From: Steinernema hermaphroditum
Lineage: Eukaryota; Nematoda; Chromadorea; Rhabditida; Steinernematidae
DNA: 64,000 nt
Assembly: GCA_030435675.1 (NCBI GenBank)
Contig: CM059623.1
Span: forward strand, 14,354,092-14,418,091
Direction: 5' to 3'
Within the stretch, counting starts at the first letter, position 1; every line of letters starts with the position of its first letter. The notes beneath the pieces were generated by a model. It saw nothing but the letters and a program-made list of their open reading frames with translations, was not told where the DNA came from and ran no database searches. This document shows, one piece after another, positions 49,806 through 62,894 of this stretch. Both the position numbers and the translations under genes were made by a program.

Positions 49806-50233
49806 GCCCCACCAGTTTTGATCTCATAGCGCCCATTCCTATTTCGCCATATCGCGTATTTAGAGAATATTTTTCTAATCTCATTGTACTCAATCAAGTT
49901 AGTAGATAGGAAGTTCTAATGAGGACACGAGAAGATTATTGACAAATTATAGGGGCGAGTTATATAAGGCGACTTTGAGGGCGAATGATATGGGGCGACA
50001 GAAGGAGAGGGAGATCGAAATTTTGTTGGAAACTCGGTCCGGTCCAAACCTATGTATATCTTCGGAAGCAGTCCGAGACTTTACCGACGAAAAGCGGCAT
50101 AAAGAGTATTCTAGATGACCATGAGAACATACACTTATGTTATGCTTACGGAGGCATAATCGGTGGATTGTCAGCTCTATGGCCATCTTTGATGGTATCG
50201 TTACACTGTTGCACACAAACCACTAACAAGGAG

Positions 50234-50901
50234 AGGTCCCAAACTGTCCCACGCCGATTCGGCTGAAATTTGGCAGGAAGAGAGAGGTGCTAGAGTGTAG
50301 CAAAACCTGATAGCTTTCATCGGTGAATGGGGGGTTTAAGCTATAAACTAACATATGTGTAACCCCGGACGGCTTTTCGTTTTTCACGAAATTTACTAGA
50401 ACTTCCGGGTAAAACGGATTCATGAATCGCTCCCGAATCGTTCAAGAAGGACTGTGGATTAATTCGAGGTCGAACAGCAGATCGTTTGCGTATTTTGAGT
50501 AATATTTAAGGTAGCTGATTTTGTCCTCTGTCATTGTAAGGCGTCCTGGTGCGATATTCCTGACGCCACAAAATATACGGTATTCTTGTCAGTCTGTGTC
50601 GTTTTTGGACCAGTTTTCTCGCTACAAGAACACGGTTGTTAATTTACATTGTTAATTTTGGCTCTAAATGCCGAAAACCTTAGAAAACCCGTCAAAAAAC
50701 GACAAAGACTGACAAGAATACCGTATATTTTGAGGCCTCAGGGATATCGCACCAAGAGACCTTACAATTAAGAGGTCAAAATCAACTATGAAGTACAGCT
50801 TAAACCCCCATTCACCGATGAAACCTATCAGGTTTTGCACTCTAGCTCCTCTCTCTCCCTGCCAAATTTCAGCCGAATCGGCGTGGGACAGTTTGGGACC
50901 T
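50234..50901. mobile_element. Foldback/MITE element 1
   Basis: Starts AGGTCCCAAACTGTCCCACG and ends with its complement at 50882-50901. Further complementary blocks are nested inside (about 50550-50605 with 50692-50750), so most of the element can fold on itself. No coding content. Confidence 0.75.
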
Positions 50902-50902
50902 A

Positions 50903-51537
50903 TTCGTCAAAAATCTCTCGCAAAAAAGGAGAGGGCTCCTGCCGCGAAAATTTTGCGCGCGCATTTCACGCGCCAAAAAGTTTACAATGGGAAATGCTCA
51001 AAATCATAGTAATCCGATTTTTTTTCGTTTCTGACGCGATTTCTCCAAATTCCATTAACGGACGGTTGCTCAGCAGACTCTGGCGCGTCGAATGAGCCCT
51101 GGCTCGACTGCCAGTATGCTTTCCTCGCAGAGTTATTAGGATCAATGGTGGATAATGGCACCTTGAATCGTAAGCTGTGGATTTTTAAGAATACGATGGA
51201 TTAGCTGCCCATCACTATGTCGTACATGGATCCTCCTGTGATCTAGGACATCTCCAACATATGAATCTGTAGCTAACTGTTCAACTCTCAATTGCAAACT
51301 AATGGTCATTCTAATAACTCTGCGAGGAAAGCATACTGGCAGTCGAGCCAGGGCTCATTCGACGCGCCAGAGTCTGCTGAGCAACCGTCCGTTAATGGAA
51401 TTTGGAGAAATCGCGTCAGAAACGAGAAAAAATAGGATTACTATGATTTTGAGCATTTCCCATTGTAAACTTTTTGGCGCGTGAAGTACGCGCGCAAAAT
51501 TTTCGTGGCGGGAGCTTTGCGAGAGATTTTTGACGAA
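50903..51537. mobile_element. Foldback/MITE element 2 with TA target duplication
   Basis: Arms of about 235 bp: 50903-51142 pairs with 51308-51537, starting TTCGTCAAAAATCTCTCGC. A TA dinucleotide flanks each side (50901-50902, 51538-51539), as in Tc1/mariner-mobilised MITEs. The central loop is about 165 bp with no ORF. Confidence 0.8.
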
Positions 51538-52826
51538 TACAATAAGTTTGGTCTGACTGAGAGGTTTGCATGTACATAGAAGAATAGGTATCAACATCGG
51601 TGAATCTACAAGGCGAAGTACGCAAGTAGTGCCGGACTGTATTGTTCCTTACATGCGTTTCCCAGCTGTGATTCCCATAAGCTGTTATTGTAGCTGCCCA
51701 CCATCTTTGCCTCTTTATGAACTACCGTATCAGTAGAAAATATTGCAATTTCGACGAAGGCGTCGGCGTTGCCACGGATCTTCGGATGCTTGATTGGGCG
51801 GCGATGAAGCTTTTTCCTGGTCAATACAAACCCATTCTGACAGACTTTGACGAAAGCTCACAGAAATCGAGAAATCGTGGAGAAATCGAGCTTCAATGGC
51901 GATGGGTTTTCCATTGTAAATCGAGGCGACCACACGCCACGCTGACCGAACGTGTGAAGCTTGTTTTGTTTGATGGTGAGTATACGGTTCTTCACAGTTT
52001 TTTCTTATTCTCTGGCATCGGGATGAAAGGAAGAAAAGCTGTGAAGTACCGTAATTCGCTCTCAGGGTTAGGCACCTAAGGTACCGCGTCATGCGTTACC
52101 GTCACCATGAGTATGAACGATATCAATAACAAGGACGCGTGTCGATACCTTTCCCACAATTTAAGCTTCGCTTTTTTGTTACGTGTATTTGACACGGTTC
52201 CTGTTCATTCTTGAGGTTATCGAATTTTCTCCAATTTGAGAAATAGGTGATATTTTTGGATAAGATTACAGACCACTGCAAGTTCATAAAGTTCCCTACG
52301 AACTCGACCTGTGACTTGTTTGACTGCTCCCCTGTTTACCTTAAGGTTTTTTTTGTCGACCTCTCTCCCCCTGTCTCGATCTGTTTCATTTCCCCAATGG
52401 TCACTCGTCAACGCTCTTCTTCACTCCCACATCGATTGCTTTTCACAGAAAAAGGGTGTGAGTCGTCACGTTTGAATAAATCCGCCAACTGCCGCTAAGG
52501 TTCACGGGTCCCATAGCGATTTCGCACTCGCAAGTGCCGTTTTGGCGCCCGTATCCGTCCTTCTCGGCGGTCGATTCGCGGTCGACAACGGCACCAACGA
52601 GCCCCACAACGAGTCTTTCGATTTTTATGTCGTGTGCGCAGTGCTGCGACGATGACGGAGGAGGTCAGCGTCCGTGGAAACGTTTCACTGTGTCGTGTCG
52701 TCCTCTTCGGGCGCCAACCATGTGACGCCGTCAGCCGATTGGCGCGTTAGTTTGGCGCGTTTTGTGCCCGCCCGCGTTTTCGCGGGCACCATCGTTCGTT
52801 TTGAAATTGCATGAACGTTTTCAGGC

Positions 52827-54375
52827 ATGTCCGCCAAGGTAGAAACGAACGGCAATGCGAGTCCGGCGGTTTCGAACGAGAGTGATCACGATGGAGCGTT
52901 GAACGACGCGGAGAGCCCTGTGGCTGAGGCGCCGGTCAAGCGTGGCCGTGGCCGTCCCCGTAAGAACGATGCGGCGCCGAAGGTAGAGAAGAAGGCGCCA
53001 GAACCGAGTCGTGGCCGTGGCCGTCCGCCTAGGGCAGCCGCTGTCGCTGCTACGACGTCGGAAGAATCTGTCGAGACTGAGGTAAGCGTTCGACCGCTCG
53101 TTGAGGGTCAAATGGGGAAATAAGCTTTGTTGATTAATTTTGTCCAGAAGACAGACAGTGCCTGGACGCAGAGATGAGCAAAGGGTAACACCTATATCAA
53201 CCGTTCCAACCGGTTGGCCAGCCGACTCAGGTGATCCGTGAGCCGGTTGACGGCTGAGCCGATACGTTCGTGTTGTCTGGACGGGAGCTAACTACGTTCA
53301 TGCTAAATGGAAGCTGTTTAATACGATAGTCAAACAGAAACTGTCTATAATGTTATCCTCTCAGAAGCCGTTCAGACAGAAATCCAGCTGGTGATGTTCA
53401 GCCAGATACTGAACAGCATCCCAGACACTCAAACATTAGACAGACAGTATCTAGGCGGTAGTAGACAGTAGACGGCTCATGTACAGTCCAGAACAGTACC
53501 TCAGACACCCAGGCATTAAAATGTATGTGCTGATGCTCAGACAGAAGAGATAGAAGTTTAACAGATTATTTATAGCATTTACCAATTAAAAATCTAGGCT
53601 TTCGGTAAAGAAATATTTTTCGAATTTCCTGTTTATTCAGGTAGTCGAAAAGAAGCGAGGCCGCGGCCGTCCTCCTAAGGCGGAAAAAGCAGCTGCAGCT
53701 GCGAAGAAGGGCGCCTATGTACCAACTGGAAAACCCCGTGGACGCCCTCGCAAAAATGCCGAACACTCCGGGAACGGAGACGTTCCCACAGCCGAAGAGG
53801 AGGAGGCTCCTTCCCCAGATCCCATTGAAGAGGAAGAAGAGGTCACATCACCTAAGAAACGTGGACGTAAGCCTAAGGCTGTCGTCGAAAAGAAGGAGGA
53901 GGAGGATGAGGAGGAGAGTGATGATGAGAGCTACAGCGACAAGGAAGACGACGATGAGTCGCCCCCACCAAGGAAGCGTGGTCGCAAGGCCAAGGCCTCG
54001 CTAAAGCAGTTGTCCGACAGTGAGAGCGCGGATGAAGATTTCGTTGTGAAAAAGAAGGCCGGTGCTTCGCCCAAGAAGCGTGGACGTCCTCCGAAGAACG
54101 CCTCTGCTAAGGCTAAAGCGTCGAAGCCGTCGACGAGCGCTGCTCCCGCGGCGAAGGGAACCGGCCGAGGTCGTGGAAGACCTCGCAAGAACCCTGTGAA
54201 TGAGGAAAAAGCGAAAGAGGAGAAAATGGAAGAAGAAGAAGAAGAGTCGAGTAAGTGTTCTAGCTTTTCACTTTTATGTCTTTCTGGGCGTACACTGATC
54301 TCTGCTCTTTTAGACGACGCCGCTGACCAAGAGGAGAAGTCGGACGAAAACAGTGAAGGCGGATCGTCCGATTAA
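52827..54375 (+). CDS. Multi-AT-hook chromatin protein (HMGA-like)
   Basis: Three exons: 52827-53081, 53641-54250, 54314-54375; 308 aa. ATG 52827 is two bases after a TTTTCAG acceptor. At least eight AT-hook or hook-like cores are visible (KRGRGRPRK, SRGRGRPPR, KRGRGRPPK, PRGRPRK, KKRGRK, RKRGRK, KKRGRPPK, GRGRGRPRK). Acidic Ser/Glu/Asp blocks separate them and the C-terminus is acidic. AT hooks bind the minor groove of AT-rich DNA, so a nuclear architectural role is expected, similar to C. elegans HMG-11/HMG-12. The last intron (63 bp) is a multiple of three without a stop, so its retention would add 21 residues. Intron 1 contains repeated AGACAG motifs. Confidence 0.85.
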
Positions 54376-54914
54376 GCTGCTGTACATTGAGCTATTGTCC
54401 CTTCCTAAGTTATTGTTCCAGTACTTTGTACACATTTATATCACTAATTTCCCTTAATTGATGACATAAATTCGACGGTGAGGCTTGTGTTGGCAGTTTG
54501 ACTACTTTGCGCATTCCTGCCGCTCTCGGAGATTTTATTTGTTTCTTGGAAATCGCACGTACACTGCGCTTTGCGCCGTGATCAGCGGTGATTTTCGATC
54601 AATTTCACTGCTCGCCGATCTGCAGCCTCCTTGTGTGATATTATGATGGAGTTGTTTCCAGTTAAGAAGTGAATATTTTGATGTACACGCGATGGTTATC
54701 AGATTTGGGTCTCTTCGTTTCGTTTTGGTGGATTTATAGATAGAGGATTGGTCATTGTCCATAATTTGAGACTTTTCATCATTTCCAAATCTATTGCTCT
54801 GAAATCGGTTGGTGTTTGATTTGTCTGCTGTTTGCAACAGCTGCCTGCTAGACGGTCACCCACAGCACGCGCTTATTGGAAACGTCTGATTTGAATCACT
54901 CGGTGATTGCAGAA
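54376..54914. other. Intergenic
   Basis: Spacer between two plus-strand genes. A minus frame here has no support. The last bases form the probable trans-splice acceptor (GATTGCAG) of agl-1. Confidence 0.45.
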
Positions 54915-57900
54915 ATGCACGAGGTCCGGATCGTCGATCTGAATCGCGGACAGAACCGCGACAGCGATGTCCTAGCCCTGCAGAAGGGCGACACAGTCCG
55001 TTTCGTCGCTGGCGCCAGTCTCATCGGAGCGGACATCGTAGTGAAGACCAGCGTCGGCGATGGCGTTCTGGACGCGAAGAAGAACGACGCCGCGATGGAC
55101 ATCGTCTGCTCCGAATCCGGGCCAATATTCTACGAGTTCTTCGTGAATGGCGCAGTGGAGCGATCTGGAAGTGGCTACCTCCAGGTGGCGCCACAGCTGA
55201 CCGCCGGCGGGAAGAGCCTGCCACTGAATGCCATCGCTTGTCAGACGTATTTGGCAAAGCTGCTTGGCACGTTTGATGAATGGGAGGACAAGCTGAGGGT
55301 GGCCAAGGAGTGCGGATACAATATGGTGCATCTGACACCTGTTCAGAAGCTTGGTGTTTCAAATAGTAGGTGAGTGAGGGGATCGGAGAATATGGACAGT
55401 CTGCCAGACTGTCTACGACGATACTCTTTTTTGTCTAAACGCCCGTGTAGACTGAAGTCTAGCAGAAGTTAAAGTCTTGAGTAGAGTAGGCTGAGTCTAG
55501 ACTAGAAACCGACTGGTCTCAGATTTCAATTTCCAGATTTCTGCTAGACTTCTGTCTAGGGCGGCCCTATTTTAGGACGCCACAGGGACGTTGTAGACAG
55601 TCTAGACCAAAGAGAGCTTTATAGACAGCCTAAATTACAAATATGACGTCAATTTGCTCCTTTTCAGCTACTCCATCGCTGACTATCACTCCCTGAACAA
55701 TGCAGACACTTCCATCGACGACGTGGCTAGACTAGTGCAGAAAATGGACTCTGAGTGGGGAGTACTGTCCGTCCAAGACGTCGTATGGAATCACGCCGCC
55801 AAGAATTCAGAATGGCTTCTGCAGCACCCCGAATGTGGCTACAACTGCGACAACAGCCGCCATCTTCGTCCGGCTTTCGTCGTCGACCGTCTCCTGCAGC
55901 ACTTCAGCAGAGATATTGCCGCTGGAAAGTGGGTCCACGAGGGGTTACCAGCGGAGATTAGCGAGGGCAAGCACATTGAGGTAAGATTTCTCGTTGTTTT
56001 CTTCAAGAACTAGGCTTTTCAGGCTCTTCGTCGAATTCTCCACGATGTCGTCTATCCCAGCGTCCGGTTATGTGAGTTCTTCCAAGCCGACGTCGATGCC
56101 CTGGCCGCTGAATTTGAGAAGATCTGTCGCCAAGGACCTTCCGCGCAAACGGAAGATGCCCTTGTGCCTCTGATCCAAGATCCGGACTACAAGAGATTTG
56201 GCAGTATGGTAGATATGCAGCTGGCTTCGAAGGTTTTCAACAGACATCGGTGAGATTAGCTGTATAGGTCAGCCTATACCTGCGAGATTTTAGGGACGGA
56301 GCATGGTCAGAAGACGACAGAGTCAACAAATGTGTATCGGCATTCCGTGGTCACCTTCAGTATCTCAACGGCGAAGCTGGAAAGAAGGCGTGGGAACACT
56401 GTTCGGCTGGAATAAACGCGATCATCGGTCACGTCACATATGAGAGAGTTGCTGCCCACGGGCCACGAAGACAGAAACTCACCGATACATACCCACTCGT
56501 CACTGCGTAGGCTTTATTCTTCTCACCATGCCGCTATATTCTCGCTGTTTTAGATACTTCCTCTTCGAAAGGCACTCCGACTCCTGGGAAGACGATGAGA
56601 AGCTCGGGTACTCCGACGAAGGGAAACGATTCGTGGCGTTCAATGGCTGGGTGATGAACGACGACCCCCTCAAAAACTTCGCCCTTCCCCCGTCTCAAGT
56701 CTATCTACGTCGTGAACTCGTCTGCTGGGGCGATTGTGTGAAATTAAACTACGGCAACGGACCTGAAGACAATCCGTATCTCTGGAAATATATGGAAGAC
56801 TACACGACGACCGTGGCCAAGGCGTTCCACGGCATTCGAATCGACAATTGCCACAGTACGCCGATTCATCTCGCTGAGGTCAGCAAACAAAACGCCTTCT
56901 GCTAACATTACTGTGGTTTTCAGCACATGCTGAAAGCGGCGCGGAAGATTCGCCCTGAGCTTTATGTTGTTGCCGAACTGTTCACTGGCAGCGAACAGTT
57001 GGATCATATGTTCGTGAACCGGCTGGGAATAAGCTCTCTCATTAGAGGTTTGTTTCGTCGTTATTTCGTGTATTAATGTAACAATTTTAGAAGCGCAGAA
57101 TGCGCATGACTGCCACGAACAGGGACGTCTGGTCTACCGTTTCGGTGGCGAGACCGTAGGATCGATGGTTCAGAAGAGGACGAGAGTCTTGACTCCTAAT
57201 GTAGCTCATGCACTTTTCTTCGATCAAACCCACGACAATCCTTCTCCGTTCACAGTAGAGAGCTGGCTTAATTCGTCTGTTTATGGATTTTGTTTAGAAG
57301 CGCACAATTTACGACTATGTGCCGTGCAGTGCCATTGTTTCTATGGCTTCTTGTGGCATCGGTTCCACTAGGGGATACGACGGATTCGTACCGTATGCTG
57401 TAAGTTTCTTTTCTGACCGATTTGCAATGTCTGGAGCGCGATAATGAAACTGTTTTTGGTCTACATAGATACGACCGACTCTGAAAGTCTGAAACGAGAT
57501 GTGAGGCATCGCGACGTCTCTGCCCCTAGACCTGTCTGTCCACTATCGTCTACTGTCTCTTCAGATCAACGTCGTGCACGAAACAAAGCTCTACCGCTCG
57601 TGGACCGACTGCGGCAAACTCGACTCCGGAATGTTCGCCGCTCGTCTCCTTTTCAACAAGCTCCACAGTCACCTAGCTCACGACGGCTTTAGTCAGGTCT
57701 TCGTCGACCAAGTAAACCCAGAGGTCGTGGCGATCACACGGCACAACCCGACTACACACGATACCGTACTTCTCATCGCCCATTCGTGCTTTGATCATTA
57801 CCATGATGACTGCAAAGCGAGGCATGTATCGTTCTCCGGTAGGCTATTGTGATTCGAGTAGTTCTATCTATCTGCCGTTTAGGTCATTTGGACGAAATTC

Positions 57901-60377
57901 TATTCGAAGTGAGCGTTATGAAGATAGACACCACGGGTCGCCAAGTGTCCGTAAGCGAGCATATTCGAGGAACACGCGAATACGGTGTGAACGTCCGTGA
58001 AAAGGTTGACGTCGACTCATCGGCGTTGGTCAAGATACACGGAAGGGAGAACGGCCATATCGAGCTGAGAAACTTCCCGTCTGGCTCTGTTGTCGCGTTT
58101 AGGTATACGGTAGTGGACATATGAGAATGACGGGAGTGACTATTCAGGATTTCACCAGTTCCAGTTGTCAAGGATGCGATTCAAAGGTTGAGGAAGGCGA
58201 TCGATGAGGATAAAGAGAAGACTGTCAGCGGTAAGTTTAGGCGTCGAAGCGATAATCTTGACTGTTTGTCTCGTTCCAGATCTGCGAACTAGCCTAAAAG
58301 ACGCTGACCTTGAAATTTTTAACTATATTCTATTCCAATGCGAAGGCGAGGAACGCGAGGCCAAGGGAACTGGCACATACGATGTGCCCAACTTCGGAAA
58401 ACTCGTTTACTGTGGACTGCAGGGCCTAACGCCCATACTCGAGAAGATTCGTCTCCACAACGACCTGGGCCATCCGCTGTGCTCAAATATCCGAGACGGA
58501 TGCTGGTTGGCCGACTACATTGTTGGACGATTCCAGAAAGTCCCTGAACTTGCTGAGGTGACCACTCGCTCCCTTTCTTGCCTACAGTAATCTTTCAGTT
58601 CGCTCGGATCTGTCACGATCTCTTTGCCCCTCTAAAGGACATATCCCACTTTCTAAGGCCAAAGTACTTCGAGGCTATCTTCTCACTCGTCTACGGAGTT
58701 GTGAAAGAAGAGCTTCTGGCGCGATTGGACAGGTTCGATGCAAAGAAACATGGTGACATAGACGTGAAGTGAATGTTTTAGTACCGTGGTTAACATCTCA
58801 CGTCTGTCAAAGATGCTGTCATTCGCCTCCGTCGCCTTCCTCAGTCAGGTGGCTTCGGCCAAATTGCCTGGAAATGTCGGCGGCGTTTCGCTTGCTGCTG
58901 GACTGCCGCACTTTGCCACTGGGATATGGAGAAATTGGGGAAGAGACACGTTCATCGCGCTGCCGGGATGTCTGCTCTTGACCGGCCGCTTTGATGACGC
59001 AAAGTAAGGAATTTAGGTATATAATATATATAATATTTCTCCGGTTTCAGGCGTATAATTCTCGCCTACGGATCGACTGTCCGTCACGGACTGATTCCCA
59101 ACCTCCTAGCCGAAGGTCGAGCCTCGCGCTACAATTGCCGCGACGCTTCGTGGTTTTGGCTCGCAGCCATCATTCGCTACATCCAAATGAAGCCCAATGG
59201 GCATGAAATCCTCAACGAAACCGTCGTTCGCCACTATCCAACCGACGAGTCCGAGTTCTGCGAAGACGGCCGGAAGGAAACGCTCGCGGAGACGATGCTG
59301 GAGGTCATCGAGTGCCACTTCCGAGGAATCGAGTTCCGTGAGAGGAACGCTGGCCACGCGATCGATGAGCATATGAAGGATCCAGGTGAACATGGTTCAA
59401 GTTTGCGTTTTGAAGCTTTGCCCTTTCAGGATTCAACGTAAAGGCGTACATTGACAAGGACACGGGATTCGTGTTCGGCGGAAACGAATGGAACTGTGGC
59501 ACATGGATGGATAAGATGGGAAGCTCCGATAAGGCGGGAAATCGGGGAATCCCGGCGACTCCACGCGATGGAGCTGATGTGGAGCTCCAAGGTCTCTGTC
59601 TGTACGTGGTGGAAGGCCTCCGTGACCTTTTGAAAGACGGAAAATTCAAGAAAGATTCTGTCTCTGACAGTGAGTGTTTCCTATCTGTCCAGGACTAATA
59701 CTTCTCACCTTTCAGAGAACGGTCTGACCTGGAGCTGGGAGACTTGGGCACTAACCCTTCGTAAAAACTTCGAAACTCACTTCTACATTAGCGAGCAAGA
59801 CCAATCGCCCATGGTGAACCGAAGGAAGATCCTCAAGGATACTGTAGGCTCGACGGCGAAGTACACAGACTTCCAGCTGCGTCCGAACCTGGCCATCACT
59901 TTGGCTCTCGTTCCCGACATCGTCGACGTTGAGAAGGCGTGGTCAGTGATCGAAACGACCGAGAAAGTTCTGATGGGTCCTCTGGGAATCAAGACCCTCG
60001 ACCCTTCGGATTGGTGCTACAATGGCTACTACAACAACGACGAGGACAGCGTTGTGAAGAAGACGGCCAAAGGGTGGAACTACCATCAGGGACCCGAGTG
60101 GGTGTGGGTTGCAGGCCTTTTCCTGAAGGCGAAGGTCGAAGTCGCATGGAGATTGAAGGGACAAAAGCCTGAAATTTGGAAGAACGTCGTCGTATCAGTG
60201 ATGGAACAGTTTGGCCGCTACTTGACCTTCATAAAAGACCGCAGCCCGTGGAGTTCCCTTCCGGAACTCACACAGGCAGAGGGAGAACACTGTCCAGGAT
60301 CGTGCGAAGCGCAAGCCTGGTCGATTGGATGTCTTCTGGAAGCCGTAGTTGCCCTAGACAAATACAACAAACAATAG
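54915..60377 (+). CDS. agl-1: Glycogen debranching enzyme (4-alpha-glucanotransferase / amylo-1,6-glucosidase)
   Basis: Seventeen exons: 54915-55369, 55668-55980, 56023-56249, 56294-56506, 56554-56878, 56924-57047, 57091-57254, 57298-57399, 57565-57838, 57883-58102, 58148-58230, 58280-58557, 58599-58732, 58782-59003, 59051-59385, 59430-59669, 59716-60377. The 4371 bp spliced give 1456 aa (human AGL 1532). N-terminal GH13 glucanotransferase: [19 protein letters not shown] with probable nucleophile Asp500, and VAELFTGSE with probable acid/base Glu529. C-terminal GH133 glucosidase: [54 protein letters not shown]. It removes glycogen branches in the cytosol together with phosphorylase. ATG 54915 is two bases after a probable trans-splice acceptor. 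All exon junctions keep frame. Confidence 0.96.
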
Positions 60378-60469
60378 AGTTAAAACTCTAGTAATATGAT
60401 ATGTAGATAACATGTAAATTGTAGAGATTTTTTTTAATACCTATAAAAATATTAAACAAACATAACTCG

Positions 60470-60640
60470 TTAGTCATCTAAATCACTATAATCAATATGA
60501 ACCGATTGCTGTTTGACCCGTTTTCTTCTGGACTGCGTGCTGTGACCTTCTTTCTCGCGTAGGTAGTGGTCGATCTCGGTAAGCCGAGCGGAATACTTCG
60601 CATCCGTTTTCGCGAACATCCGTTTTCGAATTTCGCGAAC
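60470..60640 (-). CDS. Possible C-terminal exon of an unidentified gene
   Basis: A minus frame ends at TAA 60470-60472 with a plausible basic/acidic tail (HYLREKEGHSTQSRRKRVKQ then IDYSDLDD). No upstream exon could be connected, and the 5' part overlaps a CGCGAA simple repeat. Could equally be a transposon remnant. Confidence 0.2.
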   Translation of the reverse strand, partial: VREIRKRMFAKTDAKYSARLTEIDHYLREKEGHSTQSRRKRVKQQSVHIDYSDLDD

Positions 60641-61018
60641 GCGAAGTCATCGCGAACAGCTGAAATGGCCAGTTTGATTATGAAGGAAACGCGAAGCTAG
60701 CGTTGACCGACGAGTTGGATCCTAAAACATACGGATCGTGGCGCAAAGAGGTTTACCAATTTATATTCAGAGTTCAGTACTCACTTCGGAAGGTCCGCTA
60801 GAGTCGTCAAATTTGAGCTAACCGATGTCTTGACAGAACGCAGATTGTAAAGTGGACTACAGGGCAAATTGTGAAAAGTGCAATTGAAGCAGTTTTGAGC
60901 CCTGAGCATCCTACTTCTAATTGGTATTATTAGAAGAGCTCAGCACACAGGTACAAAGATGTAAAATGTCGAGGTATTTTACGCCCTAAAACGCCAAGAT
61001 TAATAAAAGTGTGGACAA

Positions 61019-61184
61019 AAAAATTCCGTTTCCGTTTCCGCAAAACGGAAATTTCCGCGTTTTTTGGCGATTTCCGTTTCCCTTTCCGTTTCCGTTTTGG
61101 GCGGACCCTAAATTTCCGTTTCCGTTTGAACGGACCCCAAATTTCCGTTTCCGTTTTGCAGAATTTTATTTCCGCACATCCCTG
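61019..61184 (-). mobile_element. hAT-like transposon terminus
   Basis: Read on the minus strand from 61184, it starts CAGGGATGTGCGGAAATAAA and is followed by many GGAAAC/CGGAAA hexamers. This is a CAG-tip plus a subterminal hexamer array, as at 20309. Confidence 0.5.
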
Positions 61185-61389
61185 AGCCGCACTCTCGCTT
61201 TCGCTATCAGTCTGCAACCGCACATGGCATTTCTCCTTGTTGTGTGGCGACACACCGAACCTAGTATGTTTCTCCTTTTGTATCAGTGTTTGGTCCTACC
61301 ACGATTCTGTACACTACCGTCTAGTCTGGCCTAGCGTTCTAGTAACGTCATGACTGACCCTCTGTAGTGATCTCTCTTTATGTCGTTCG

Positions 61390-61470
61390 CCATCTATGTT
61401 ACGTGTTAACTATATTGCGTGTTTTTGTTAATTATAAAAGGTTGAATTACCCAAGTTTGAGGTCCCCCGT
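61390..61470 (+). repeat. LTR-like dispersed repeat, copy 2
   Basis: Contains TTATAAAAGG, AATTACCCAAGTTTGAGGTC and C-rich bases after it, shared with 62895-63000 and, in reverse, 14526-14640. Confidence 0.5.
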
Positions 61471-62238
61471 CGTACCCGCTCTGTGCTCCCTCCTCATCCG
61501 TCGTAACTGAAGCTTATGACATAACACTCTTGTTTCGCGTGGTGTGTGTGACGAAACTGCGCGTTACTGATCAGTTGGTTACATTAGTTACTCATTAGTT
61601 ACATCACATAGTTACTCATTTCAGATAGCATGTCAGCTTTGAGCATTTCGGAAGCGCTATCCACTGCCACCCAGTGGATATGGACAGCGTCGTGTGAGGT
61701 GTTGAATGTGCCTCTGGCTACGGCTTGGCGCAGGCATGTCCGCAACAGCCTCAATGACTCGTCGAGGCGGTCAGGTCGCACACTGCTTTGTAAAAGAGAT
61801 ACTTTAAGCGCCCTGGAACACGAGGTACATCGCTTTATACATTTTGTGGTTTATTTCGTTATCGACTTCAGGAAGCACTAGACAGAGATGCTGTTGAAGA
61901 GCCCGAGCGATCGTACACGGCCTCCTCGCCGGTGCCCGTCTTCAACACCGAAGTGCCGGATACGGACGATGAAGACAACCAGCTCAGAACGGTAGGACAG
62001 TCTGTACAAGAAAGGGCATTCATGGCTATCTTCGGGATGTGTGCACGGAAGATGAGCAGACCATCCAGTGGGAGACGGCTGATTTGAAGTTCTTAACGAG
62101 CTAAGCGCGCCACGTGTCGGCTGAAGACATGCTCGCGATTGTTACCATCGCGCGACGACTTCGGATCAAGCGAAGAGTGGCGATGTACATCGCCTACAGT
62201 TCCATTCATGGCCGCTCATCAGGAGAAGTCCCTATGAG

Positions 62239-62749
62239 CAGAGTTGTCCGAGTACCCGAAACCGAAACCGAAACCGAACCCGAAACCGAAACCGAAGTTT
62301 TTGGGTACCCGACCCGAAAAACCGAAACCGAAAGTTCGAACAATTAAAAATAATGATTTGAATTTAACTCGAAAATGACAACATGGTAAACTGATCAACG
62401 GGTGTTAGTAGACAGATTCTTCTTCATCATCAGAAGGCAAGTCGATGCCATCGGTGTCTTCTTCGGTTCCTTGGATGATGTAAACGTCAGGTTCCTTACT
62501 TGATGGGGTCTTCTCGAAATCGGTGATCTTCTGGCAGGCCAATCCATGCCGAACAGTAGTCAAAGGCTCGATCGTTTCTAAGACTAAGTAGCTCAGGTCG
62601 GAAAATACATGTTCGTGTTCGGCTGAACACGCCGTTTTTGCCAAGTACTTTCGTGCCAAGGCTGACAGCCGAGGCATCTTCTTATTATTCTTCTTCCAAT
62701 AACTCAACACATCGGCGCTGTTATCATAGGACGGAGTAGGTCCTTCCAA
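62239..62749 (-). mobile_element. hAT transposon 3' part with transposase C-terminus
   Basis: The tip at 62239 reads CAGAGTTGTCCGAGTACCCG on the plus strand and is followed by CCGAAA hexamers. The minus frame 62405-62749 reads DVLSYWKKNNKKMPRLSALA, then RKYLAKTACSAEHEHVFSDL. This is the hAT dimerisation region, where the usual SAxSERVFS motif appears as SAEHEHVFS. The 5' part of the element is absent. Confidence 0.75.
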
Positions 62750-62894
62750 GTGATTATGCTGGCGGTAGATGTTGAACTCTTCGGCGAGCGAGTCCTTCGC
62801 ATCATTTTGAATGTCTGTGTCTCACCGCGAATGTCTAGCGTCTGTAGACGCCTGCATGACGCGTGCTATCGCCTATCACGCTTTAGGCTAGTGT

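Larger units (their letters stand above)
49806..52826. other. Intergenic, dominated by foldback elements
   Basis: Two adjacent inverted-repeat elements fill 50234-51539. Beyond them, 51700-52090 has overlapping long frames on both strands with no recognisable protein. 52500-52826 is GC-rich and likely the promoter and 5' region of the AT-hook gene. Confidence 0.45.

Noticed and set aside
51717..52092. 120-aa ORFs on both strands
   Set aside because: Antisense pair without homology in repeat-rich DNA; considered chance.
58733..58781. Exon 13 of agl-1 extended to 58769
   Set aside because: That would leave an 18-bp intron. The donor at 58733 gives 49 bp and the right phase.
61011..61334. ORF with repeated FPFPF residues
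   Set aside because: Translation of TTTCCG hexamers at a hAT end, not a protein.
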